This document shows, in pieces, positions 1 through 7,838 of a DNA stretch of 64,000 nucleotides. The stretch's first letter is position 1, and each line of letters starts with the position of its first letter. The position numbers and the translations under genes are program-made. This DNA comes from Paenibacillus aceris. GTDB lineage: Bacteria > Bacillota > Bacilli > Paenibacillales > NBRC-103111. The stretch is taken from positions 124,001 through 188,000 of the forward strand of contig NZ_JAGGKV010000009.1 in the NCBI RefSeq assembly GCF_017874035.1, given 5' to 3'. Under the pieces are notes generated by a model. It worked only from the letters and a program-made list of their open reading frames with translations, searched no databases and was not told the origin of the DNA.

Positions 1-1
1 G

Positions 2-3000
2 TACGGACCGGCCAAGGATGATATGGATCCGCCGATACTGGGCAATATAACGCCTGCAGACGGCGCAACCGTGCATACAAACACACCAACCATTCGTGCA
101 TATGGCGAAGATTACGGCTACAATCACGAGACGAATCCAGGCACAACGCTGATTGATCAGGATAAAATTCGGTTTTATTTGGATGATCATCTCGTTTCGC
201 ATGCCTTGTACCCACCGGAAGGACGCATTTGGCATACGCCTGAGGTTCCGTTAGCTGACGGTGTACACAAGGTTAAGCTTCAGATCAAAGATTTGTCCGG
301 CAACCAAACGACGAAGGAATGGACATTCACCGTTGACACGGGCTCTCCCAAGATCGGATATCAAGCTCCCACGGAGACTTACGCCGGGAATACGTACACG
401 CTTGATATTAAAGGGGTAAAAGCATCAAAAATCCGCGACGGCCAAATCGAATTCGCCTTTGATCAAACAAAAGTCGAAGGGCTGCAAGCAATCAAAGGTG
501 GAAAGCTTACCGACAGTATGTGGCAAACAGCGATTGATCCAGCGCAAGGTACGGTTCGATTAAACTGGGTAGGAATCGATTCAGCTGCGCTTACGGACGA
601 TGATCTTCTAGGTCAAATCTCTTACCGCGTTAAATCGGATGCCACTGGGTCGCACGACATTGCATTCCGTTCCGGTTCCATTCGGTTCACGGATTCGGGA
701 GAGACACATTTCGCCTTCTTTGGTCTGCCGATCACCTCCACGATCAAGCATCATCTATCATTAAGCTGGGATGAATTTGGCGTGGTGCAAGGCTATACAA
801 CCAAGTTTACGGTGAAAGATCAGCAAGGGCAGGCTGTGGGAGATGCAAAGCTGATTGCTGATGGAACTGAAATTGGTGTGACTGATGCACAAGGTATTTT
901 AGAGACCAACACGTTGACATCTGTCGTAAAAGAGTACAAACTGCAAGCCGTAAAAGACCAAAAGTTCAGTCCACTGATGAACTTCAAGGTGTCCCCACTG
1001 GCTGGTACGCAAGTACCTTACAACATAAGCATGACAATGGGGGATGATCCGACGACTTCGAGGTATTTTGCTTGGCATACACATCCAGGAATTGAATCTA
1101 CTGTCGTTGAAATCGCCAAGGCTGCGAAATTTACTGATTTTTCGCAAGCGAATGTCATGAAACTTACTGGCAGCAGCTATGTTTACAATACGTATGATTT
1201 AGGGACGGTTCGTGTCCATAAAGCGAGTGCTACCGGATTAGAACCAGATACACGCTACGTCTACCGTGTCGGGGACGGAAACGGGAATGTGAGCAGTCAA
1301 GGATCGTTTCAAACAACGTCCGCGAATGGCGATCATACGAAATTTCTTTACTTTGCCGATTCGCAAGCGGCTGATTTGAATGGCTATAAACTGTGGGGGA
1401 ATACCGTTAACAAAGCCGTAGAAGAGCATCCGGACGCAGAATTCATGGTGCATGCCGGCGATATGATTGATAGCGGTTTTAAGGAAAGCGAATGGAATAT
1501 GTGGTTTAGCGCAGCGCAGGACAAATTAATGAATAAGACGCTTGTTGCTCTTATCGGGAATCATGAAGTGATGGGCATGCGGGAAAATAATGATTTCCTT
1601 GCTCATTTCAACCAGCCGGGCAACGGCGTTAGCACACTTAAGGGGACAAACTTCTCTTTTGACTACAAAGATATGCATTTTGTGGTTCTCAACAGTGAAT
1701 ATGCCTATGAGGAGCAGAAGGAATGGCTGCGTCAAGATCTTGCAAACACGACGAAGAAGTGGAAGGTGGTTGCTTTCCACAGAGGTCCCTACGGTAGTAT
1801 CTATGACACGGCTATCGTTCGGGAACAGTGGGTGCCGGTATTTGACGAATTCAAGGTTGATCTTGGCATTAACGGACACGATCATATTTATTTGCGAACT
1901 TTCCCCATGAAAGATGGCAAACCGGTCGCCGAGGGGCAAGGGACTACCTATATGGTGGCAGGCTCCACAGGACCTAAGTTCTATTCGCTTACAGCTAGAG
2001 ATTGGCAGAAAGTGACCGATGCGGAGAATACACAAATGTATGCGGTTGTCGATATTCAAGGCGATGAAATGAAGGTTGTCACCAAAACCGTTGGCGGACG
2101 CATTGTGGATGAGTTTACACTGCAGAAATCGGCCGCACCGGAGACATTTGCGTTAAGCACAGATAGTCCTTCTTATAACCTGGAAGTCGGAGAGACTCAT
2201 CAAACGGTCGTTACAGCAACCTACAGCCCTTCAGGAACAGCTCAAAATGTAACGGCATCCTCCTCCTTCCATGTAGAAGATGAACGCATTGCAGCCGTTG
2301 ATAGCAACGGGATGGTGACGGGACTTTCCGAGGGCAGTACTTTGCTTACGGCACAATATGGCGGGCGGCAGGTACAGGCTCAGATCCACGTTCAAAAAGG
2401 GGCCGTTCAGCAAACGGTAACAACGCTTTCCGGTCCTTCGGGCGTCCTGCCGAACGAGTCTTTCACACTGCGCTTTGGGTTGAAGAATATACAGCAGCCA
2501 ATACTGGCTCAGGATCTGCAATTCCATTACGATTCGAATCTTTATGAGTTCGTGGATGCAAAAACGACCGCAGATGGCGTGAAGATCATTAGCACATCGA
2601 CTCAAGCTACCGGAGATATTCGTCTACTAGTCATAAGTGAAGGGCTTGCGCACGCTATTTCTACCGATTCAGCCTTCATTGAGCTGAACTTCCGCGCGAA
2701 GCCTATCGCGCAAACCGCCAGCGGCTCGCTCGCCGTTACCAGCGCGATCATGGGGGATGCCGATGGAAATGAACACATAGCGGCGCCGTCAAGTGTGCGC
2801 GTCGAGGTAACCGTTCCGAGGGGCTTGCCAGGCGACTCCAATCACGACAATAAATACTCGATCAGCGACCTAGCGATCGCAGCAGTTCATTACGGCAAAG
2901 ATCGCACACATCCGGATTGGAGTTCCATCCAAACTGCGGATTACGACGGAAACGGAGTAATCGATATTCTCGATCTTGTGGCTATTGCCAGAAAAATTAT

Positions 3001-3007
3001 GGAATAA
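2..3007 (+). CDS. Secreted metallophosphoesterase with cohesin and dockerin modules, 5'-truncated by window edge
   Basis: The reading frame is open to the left edge, so the first ATG (base 23) is probably internal and the true N-terminus, with any signal peptide, is missing. Counting from that ATG: Ig-like segment (about 5-105), cohesin-like (115-235), another Ig-like segment (250-330), purple-acid-phosphatase-type FN3 (345-435), calcineurin-like metallophosphoesterase (440-680), Big_2-like (705-800), a second cohesin-like domain (805-940) and a C-terminal dockerin (945-994). The phosphoesterase shows GDMIDSG, GNHE, an isolated FHRG and GHDH, the usual dinuclear-metal ligands. The dockerin carries two calcium-loop-like segments, GDSNHDNKYSISDL and DYDGNGVIDILDL. 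Likely an extracellular phosphomonoesterase or phosphodiesterase held in a surface complex; the substrate is unknown. A rho-independent terminator follows. Confidence 0.85.
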   Translation, partial: YGPAKDDMDPPILGNITPADGATVHTNTPTIRAYGEDYGYNHETNPGTTLIDQDKIRFYLDDHLVSHALYPPEGRIWHTPEVPLADGVHKVKLQIKDLSGNQTTKEWTFTVDTGSPKIGYQAPTETYAGNTYTLDIKGVKASKIRDGQIEFAFDQTKVEGLQAIKGGKLTDSMWQTAIDPAQGTVRLNWVGIDSAALTDDDLLGQISYRVKSDATGSHDIAFRSGSIRFTDSGETHFAFFGLPITSTIKHHLSLSWDEFGVVQGYTTKFTVKDQQGQAVGDAKLIADGTEIGVTDAQGILETNTLTSVVKEYKLQAVKDQKFSPLMNFKVSPLAGTQVPYNISMTMGDDPTTSRYFAWHTHPGIESTVVEIAKAAKFTDFSQANVMKLTGSSYVYNTYDLGTVRVHKASATGLEPDTRYVYRVGDGNGNVSSQGSFQTTSANGDHTKFLYFADSQAADLNGYKLWGNTVNKAVEEHPDAEFMVHAGDMIDSGFKESEWNMWFSAAQDKLMNKTLVALIGNHEVMGMRENNDFLAHFNQPGNGVSTLKGTNFSFDYKDMHFVVLNSEYAYEEQKEWLRQDLANTTKKWKVVAFHRGPYGSIYDTAIVREQWVPVFDEFKVDLGINGHDHIYLRTFPMKDGKPVAEGQGTTYMVAGSTGPKFYSLTARDWQKVTDAENTQMYAVVDIQGDEMKVVTKTVGGRIVDEFTLQKSAAPETFALSTDSPSYNLEVGETHQTVVTATYSPSGTAQNVTASSSFHVEDERIAAVDSNGMVTGLSEGSTLLTAQYGGRQVQAQIHVQKGAVQQTVTTLSGPSGVLPNESFTLRFGLKNIQQPILAQDLQFHYDSNLYEFVDAKTTADGVKIISTSTQATGDIRLLVISEGLAHAISTDSAFIELNFRAKPIAQTASGSLAVTSAIMGDADGNEHIAAPSSVRVEVTVPRGLPGDSNHDNKYSISDLAIAAVHYGKDRTHPDWSSIQTADYDGNGVIDILDLVAIARKIME

Positions 3008-3024
3008 GAAGTAAAACATCCGAT

Positions 3025-3072
3025 GAGGCTGTTCCCAGGGTCGCTCTTGATCCCGGGGGCAGTCTCTTTTTT
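3025..3072 (+). terminator. Rho-independent terminator
   Basis: An imperfect GC-rich hairpin (GAGGCTGTTCCCAGGG pairing with CCCGGGGGCAGTCTC, with G-U pairs) is followed by six T. It lies just after the phosphoesterase stop codon. Confidence 0.75.
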
Positions 3073-3130
3073 ACACGGTGCAGTCCGAACATGGCTTCGT
3101 TTAGCAGAGCTACGAATTCAACGGCCTCGG

Positions 3131-3340
3131 GCGCAGTTAAGGGAACGACGACAGGGCGCTATTTTATTGAATGCAGCCCTTTTAGCCGGTGAGAGGGAAC
3201 TGTGCTCCTCTATTTCGCCATTTGAGTGAAGAGAGAGCTCATTTCGTTGGAATAAGGCCCTGTAGTTCTCTTATAATTGGGGCCTCGCCGTTTTTTGCAT
3301 ACATAGCGAACTGCAGTTCCCTTATGTGCAGTTTGTCTCC
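3131..3340. repeat. Degenerate short intergenic repeats
   Basis: At least three related units are spaced about 50-60 bp apart: GAACTGTGCTCCTCTATTTCG (near 3197), CCTGTAGTTCTCTTATAATTG (near 3259) and GAACTGCAGTTCCCTTATGTG (near 3308). More degenerate copies may lie upstream from 3131. The rest of the 3073-3518 gap shows no coding signal: the short open frames here lack ribosome-binding sites and recognisable protein motifs. Confidence 0.5.
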
Positions 3341-3518
3341 AGCAGATGCGCCCATCGACGAGGATCCCCTCCTTTCTCCTGCCAGGCCAAGGGGCTGCTT
3401 AGAATTCTTTTTGGCCATTTAATCACCTTTGGCTCGGAGAAAAAAAGGATTAAACAGCAGCATGACGAAAATTTGTACAGAAGCATGTAAAAGTAAACGA
3501 AATGGGGTCGTCATTCTA

Positions 3519-4667
3519 ATGAGCGATAATAAGTCCATTAACGCTATGCAATTAGATTCGAACATGCAGATTGAGACTAATGAGAAAAGTCTTTATTGGC
3601 ACTCACCGCTGAAGCCACCGTTTCAAATAGCCGGTTTTGGATGGCTGCAGGGAGAGGGGCGATATCGCCGGCTTCCAGAGAAACCAGCTTGGGAGCTGCC
3701 GCAGGCCGTCAATCTGTTAGCGAATTGCACATCCGGCGGCCAAATTCGCTTTACGACAGATGCAATCTCTTTCTCCGTCAAGGTAAAGCTAAAAGGCGCT
3801 GCGGACATGTACCACATGCCGGCTACCGGTCAGTGCGGATTTGACTGCTACCTTGGAGGACCGGGCGAACAAATGTATTACGGCACGACCAAATACGATC
3901 ACCAGCTAGCAGAATACGAAAGCGTTTTATTTGCGAATTTGAACCGAGAAACACGGGATATTACTCTGAATTTCCCACTGTACCAGGGGGTAGATGAGCT
4001 CTGGATCGGCTTGGACCCGGCAGCGCAACTTTTTCCTCCGCCGGTGTACGAGAGCAAGAAGAAGGTCATCGTATACGGAACCTCCATTACGCAGGGAGCT
4101 TGCGCTTCCCGTCCGGGGATGTCCTATACGAACATTTTATCGCGCCGCTTCAATATAGAGTTCCTTAACCTGGGTTTTTCCGGGAGCGGGAAAGGCGAGC
4201 CTGAACTTGCCCATCTTCTGGCTGAAATCGAAGATCCGGCATGTCTCATATTGGATTACGAGGCAAATGTGTCGACTGAGCTGCTTCAGCAAACGCTGCC
4301 CAACTTTATTGCAATATATAGAGAAAGGCATAGGACGACGCCTATTTTGGTGATTTCCCGTATCACGCATGCCAAAGAACGATTTGAAGCTCAGATGGCG
4401 AAGGATCGCGCGGACCGCAAACAAATTGCGAAACGAACCGTGGAGGAGCGTCGTGAGAGAAATGACGCCAACATTTATTTCTGCGACGGTTCTCATCTTT
4501 TGGGGGAGGAAGCGCAAGAGTGCACAGTGGATGGCTCTCATCCGACTGATCTTGGTTTTCTGCGGATGGCAGACGGGCTGACACCTATTCTTCAGCAGAT
4601 TTTGGGACAAACTAAAGAAAATTCGTTCGATCCGCAAAGCACCAAAGATGACCTTGGGAATATCTGA
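3519..4667 (+). CDS. SGNH/GDSL-type hydrolase
   Basis: 382 residues. The N-terminal half is a beta-sandwich-like domain (YRRLP signature near the start). The C-terminal half is an SGNH catalytic domain: block I GTSITQGACAS with the nucleophile Ser, block II LNLGFSGSGKGEPE with the oxyanion Gly, and block V DGSHPTDLGF with the catalytic Asp/His. It has no obvious signal peptide, so it is probably a cytoplasmic esterase or lipase, perhaps acting on acetylated sugars. The frame is open further upstream, to a TTG at 3429 and an ATG at 3462. ATG 3519 was preferred because GGGG lies 10 bases before it and the protein then begins close to the family's usual N-terminus. The start is uncertain; the family call is firm. 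Confidence 0.85.
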   Translation: MSDNKSINAMQLDSNMQIETNEKSLYWHSPLKPPFQIAGFGWLQGEGRYRRLPEKPAWELPQAVNLLANCTSGGQIRFTTDAISFSVKVKLKGAADMYHMPATGQCGFDCYLGGPGEQMYYGTTKYDHQLAEYESVLFANLNRETRDITLNFPLYQGVDELWIGLDPAAQLFPPPVYESKKKVIVYGTSITQGACASRPGMSYTNILSRRFNIEFLNLGFSGSGKGEPELAHLLAEIEDPACLILDYEANVSTELLQQTLPNFIAIYRERHRTTPILVISRITHAKERFEAQMAKDRADRKQIAKRTVEERRERNDANIYFCDGSHLLGEEAQECTVDGSHPTDLGFLRMADGLTPILQQILGQTKENSFDPQSTKDDLGNI

Positions 4668-4741
4668 TCCGACATTTTCAGTTGCAGAGACAATCATTCA
4701 TTTGACATAGTAGATTAAAGTCCAGCAGTCCGGTCTCCCGT

Positions 4742-4867
4742 ATGCAAATGGATAATGGCGAGGAGGCTCAATTTCGCTTCCAGAGCAGCACTGGGCTTGG
4801 GACCCGTGTGGCGCATTGCTTACCTCTAGATCTGTGTGTAACGTCCCTAGAGGATCAAGTGAGCTGA
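4742..4867 (+). pseudogene. Possible remnant of a sensor histidine kinase C-terminus
   Basis: A 41-codon frame contains AQFRFQSSTGLGTRVAHCLP, which resembles the last G-x-G-T strand and LPL end of HATPase_c domains in YesM/LytS-type kinases. It has no ribosome-binding site and no kinase body upstream, so if it is real it is a gene remnant. The perfect inverted repeat CCTCTAG/CTAGAGG (4823-4829 and 4847-4853) lies within it. The recognition is weak. Confidence 0.3.
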
Positions 4868-4903
4868 AAGGAATCTTACATTTTATGTTAGGGAGGATGA
4901 GCC

Positions 4904-5191
4904 ATGCTTTATCTTATCGTTCTAATCCCCGTGCTCTTACTTATGTTGTTCGGAGTGTTTATACTGACTCGCAAAGTTAGAGATAAAGTCGAGACTTCGA
5001 AAGTAATTAACATGTCGTTGTATCAGTCTAAGAAGGCTTCAAAGGCTCCAACTGCTAATAAAAAAGCTTGTTCTTTCTGCCGGAAGAAGGAAAAAAAGCT
5101 GGCCTTTTACTCAGACGAGCAGGGGAGAGTAGTTGGTGTTTGCTCTGTATGCAGACCCCAAGCTGAGCGGAGAGCGTTGATGAGGTTGTGA
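4904..5191 (+). CDS. Small membrane-anchored protein with a CxxC zinc-ribbon-like motif
   Basis: 95 residues, not recognised as a named family. Residues 2-22 form a hydrophobic membrane segment, followed by a Lys-rich cytoplasmic part. Near the C-terminus, CSFC and CSVC are separated by about 22 residues, a spacing that could bind zinc like a rubredoxin-type ribbon. A strong ribosome-binding site (GGGAGGA) precedes the ATG, and a terminator follows about 40 bases downstream, so it looks like a monocistronic gene. The function is unknown. Confidence 0.75.
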   Translation: MLYLIVLIPVLLLMLFGVFILTRKVRDKVETSKVINMSLYQSKKASKAPTANKKACSFCRKKEKKLAFYSDEQGRVVGVCSVCRPQAERRALMRL

Positions 5192-5230
5192 AGATTCGCT
5201 TGAAATCGTGCATGATGAAACATAGCAGGC

Positions 5231-5273
5231 AAAAAGCAGCTGTCACGGAGTATTCTGTGAGGGCTGCTTTTTT
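5231..5273 (+). terminator. Rho-independent terminator
   Basis: AAAAAGCAGC pairs with GCTGCTTTTTT around an inner imperfect stem (TGTCACGGAG/CTGTGAGG). The T-run completes the signal after the small membrane protein. Confidence 0.8.
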
Positions 5274-5436
5274 GTGTATCCAAGATAGCTGACTCTGTCA
5301 AATTGTAAAAGCGGGACATATCCTACTAAAGATAATTACAAAGAATCGCAAATGAGGGGCACTACCGGGATTGCGACAGTGAAATGATGATTTCGTTCTG
5401 CAATTTGTATTTATTGATTATAGGAGCTGAGCATAG

Positions 5437-6717
5437 ATGGACAATCAGAAATTAACAATTAGTATTCTTGGCAGCGCTGGTGGGGTGGCTAAAGCAATTC
5501 TTTGCATTTTAGACAAATCGTTTCAGGATGTCAATGATCCTATTCATGCGTTTATCCATCAATGCAACATTCATTTGATTGACCACAACCAAAAGGACAT
5601 AGCCTACTATGAATCTTTTCTTCCCCATTTAAGTCCTGCACTAACGTTACATCAGTTTGACTTGAGAAATTTGAAAAGATTTCGTCAGCACTTAACTCGC
5701 ACGAAAACAACGATTGTTATTGACATCTCTTGGGCAGACACCGTAGATATGCTTCAATGCTGTAATGAATTGGGCATTCCTTATATTAATTCCGCATTAG
5801 AGAATACAATGGTGGACGATAACGAGGAAGAGCTTAAAGGGTTTACATTATTGGAGCGATATCGCATTTTCCAAGAAAATAGAGGACGCATCTCAAATAT
5901 GAAAGCCATTATTGGATCCGGCATGAATCCTGGTGTCGTACAATGGATGGCTTTGGACTTAATGAAACAATCTCCCGGCGAAACACCGCTCGGATGTTAC
6001 ATCGTTGAACATGATACTTCATTTTATTCAGATCAATCGCTGGCTGAAACGAAAACGATTTATTCCACATGGTCCCCTGAATGCTTTTTGGATGAAGCCT
6101 TAGTTAATTATCCAATGTTTATGAAGCATAAAATGCCCATTTTTCTTTATGAAGATGTTTATGGGTTGGATTTTAAGGTTTCGCTTGGAAACAAACTATT
6201 TAGCGGATGCTTGATGGCGCATGAAGAGGTTCTCGCTTTGGGGGAAGCCTATAACATGGAAACAGGTTTTATTTATCGAGTAAATGATTATACAACGGAA
6301 CTGATACGTGCGAATCTCGCCAATGCTGACGATCTCTGGGACTGGAATCATAAAGTGTTAGACCCTGCGGATGCCCCACTGGATGGAGAAGATCTAGTAG
6401 GCGTGCTTCTTGTTTATAAAGACAAGGAACGGTTTATGTACAATGCCATGAGTAATCAACACATTTTTTCCGAGTACAAGATAAGTGCCACTTATTTCCA
6501 GGTAGCATGCGGCATCTATGGGGCCATTTCTACGCTGCTCCTTGATGAGATTCCGAATGGCATTTATTTTGTTGATGAACTGCTCTCGCAAACGGATAGC
6601 GGCTATGGCAGGTATCTTTCTTATTATATGAAAGACTTTGTTATAGGAGAAAATAATAGGTCGGAAGGACTTTTACTGGATAGGGTTTCACGATGGGATG
6701 GGGGGACTTACACTTGA
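5437..6717 (+). CDS. Homospermidine-synthase-like / saccharopine-dehydrogenase-fold protein
   Basis: 426 residues. An N-terminal Rossmann nucleotide-binding turn (ISILGSAGGVAKAIL) is followed by the catalytic-domain landmarks of the homospermidine synthase and carboxynorspermidine dehydrogenase group: GSGMNPGVVQWMALDL, ETKTIYSTWSPE (compare the NTW motif of homospermidine synthase) and SGCLMAHEEVLALGE. It is somewhat shorter than typical homospermidine synthases (about 470-480). It overlaps the next gene, an aminopropyltransferase homologue, so the two are translationally coupled and a polyamine-type condensation or reduction on an amine substrate is likely. The exact substrate (putrescine, a carboxypolyamine, or another amine or amino acid) cannot be read from the sequence. 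The ribosome-binding site (AGGAGCTGAGCATAG then ATG) is good. Confidence 0.7.
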   Translation: MDNQKLTISILGSAGGVAKAILCILDKSFQDVNDPIHAFIHQCNIHLIDHNQKDIAYYESFLPHLSPALTLHQFDLRNLKRFRQHLTRTKTTIVIDISWADTVDMLQCCNELGIPYINSALENTMVDDNEEELKGFTLLERYRIFQENRGRISNMKAIIGSGMNPGVVQWMALDLMKQSPGETPLGCYIVEHDTSFYSDQSLAETKTIYSTWSPECFLDEALVNYPMFMKHKMPIFLYEDVYGLDFKVSLGNKLFSGCLMAHEEVLALGEAYNMETGFIYRVNDYTTELIRANLANADDLWDWNHKVLDPADAPLDGEDLVGVLLVYKDKERFMYNAMSNQHIFSEYKISATYFQVACGIYGAISTLLLDEIPNGIYFVDELLSQTDSGYGRYLSYYMKDFVIGENNRSEGLLLDRVSRWDGGTYT

Positions 6718-7592
6718 CGAATAACAAGAATACATTGACAGGCTATTACAAAGAATCCGATGAGGACCTGTGGCTATGGGACGATATACCGGAGCTTGAT
6801 ATGGAGGTCGGATATAAAGTCGAAGCGCTGCTCCACTATGAACGATCTCCCTTTCAAGAAATAAGTATCGTGGATACGCAAGGATTCGGTCGCATGCTTG
6901 TTCTCGATGGAACGCCTCAAGTCACGACCAAAGATGGCTTTATTTATAATGAAATGATTACGCACATTGCCATGACCACTCACCGCGAACCTAAAAGAGT
7001 AGGAATGATCGGCGGAGGGGATTGCGGCCCGTCTCGTGAAGCATTGAAGTATGAAAGTGTAGAGCAAATAGACGTAGTTGAAATTGATCAACAAGTTATT
7101 GAAGTATGCCGAAGATGGATGACAAAAGATAGCGGCGATGAGCGGGAAGCGTGTATCCGAATGATATATCGAGACGGGTATAAGTGGATTCAAGAACAAA
7201 AAAATAATTTGGATGTGCTGCTTATAGACAGGTCAGATCCCTATGGACCAGCAACCAGCCTGTATAAACAACAATTTTATCAATACGTTTACGATAGCTT
7301 GACAGAGGACGGCATCGTCGTTTTCCAGTCAGGATCTCCTTTTTATAATACGAGTATTTTGAAAAATACGGTTCGCAGCTTGAGCAAGCTGTTTCCCATC
7401 GTACACCCTTATGTATGTTCTATTCCAACGTTTCCCGGGGGAATATGGAGTTTTGTTGTTGCTTCAAAAAAGTGGGACCCGCTTCAGGCGGATTTAACTC
7501 GATTGCCGTGTAAAGATACGAAATATATAGATCCTGAAACGTTTCTGGCATCCTTTGTGTTACCAAAATACATCAAAAACATTTTGAAATAA
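6714..7592 (+). CDS. Spermidine-synthase-like polyamine aminopropyltransferase
   Basis: 292 residues from the preferred TTG. That codon sits inside TTGA, overlapping the stop of the preceding gene, with GGGGGG seven bases upstream; an ATG at 6693 in the same frame is the alternative. The family signature is clear: VGMIGGGDCGPSREALK matches the [GC] position of the aminopropyltransferase signature, VVEID binds the nucleoside, and LIDRSDPYGPATSLY supplies the catalytic Asp region. SpeE enzymes transfer aminopropyl groups from decarboxylated S-adenosylmethionine to an amine. The operon partner is a homospermidine-synthase-like dehydrogenase, and no SAM decarboxylase is nearby. The acceptor and product are unknown. 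A strong terminator ends the operon. Confidence 0.8.
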   Translation: MTNNKNTLTGYYKESDEDLWLWDDIPELDMEVGYKVEALLHYERSPFQEISIVDTQGFGRMLVLDGTPQVTTKDGFIYNEMITHIAMTTHREPKRVGMIGGGDCGPSREALKYESVEQIDVVEIDQQVIEVCRRWMTKDSGDEREACIRMIYRDGYKWIQEQKNNLDVLLIDRSDPYGPATSLYKQQFYQYVYDSLTEDGIVVFQSGSPFYNTSILKNTVRSLSKLFPIVHPYVCSIPTFPGGIWSFVVASKKWDPLQADLTRLPCKDTKYIDPETFLASFVLPKYIKNILK

Positions 7593-7641
7593 CAGTATAT
7601 ATGCATTGTGAAGGTAACATTTCATAACTCTTTTCATCGTG

Positions 7642-7669
7642 AAACCCGCTCTTGGAGCGGGTTTTTTTT
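7642..7669 (+). terminator. Rho-independent terminator
   Basis: A perfect 10-bp stem AAACCCGCTC/GAGCGGGTTT with a 3-base loop is followed by a T-run. It closes the polyamine-like operon. Confidence 0.92.
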
Positions 7670-7696
7670 GTGCGCTTACATCGTCGAAAATTGCCA

Positions 7697-7713
7697 TATC
7701 AGTTAATCTGATA
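7697..7713. promoter_or_regulatory. Inverted repeat upstream of cysJ
   Basis: TATCAG-TTAAT-CTGATA is a perfect 6-bp-armed dyad about 125 bases before the cysJ start. It may be a regulator site for the sulfite reductase operon. I do not recognise it as a CymR or S-box element. Confidence 0.3.
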
Positions 7714-7838
7714 GAACTTATAAATTCATTATAATTGACCTACATGTAAACCTATGATAGCTTCAAGAGAGTGAAATAATATGTGACAAATTAATTGGGG
7801 ATTTTCTTATTACTGCAACATATGAGAGGTGGATTTTG

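Noticed and set aside
1526..2059. Minus-strand open frame opposite the phosphoesterase
   Set aside because: It is antisense to the conserved GNHE/GHDH region and has no features of its own.
3023..3422. Short open frames in the gap after the phosphoesterase
   Set aside because: They overlap the terminator and repeats, lack Shine-Dalgarno sequences and show no protein-like pattern.
4775..4903. T-box or riboswitch in the leader of the small membrane protein
   Set aside because: GGGACCCGTGTGGCG recalls the T-box AGGGTGGNACCGCG only loosely, and no specifier or antiterminator structure could be made out.
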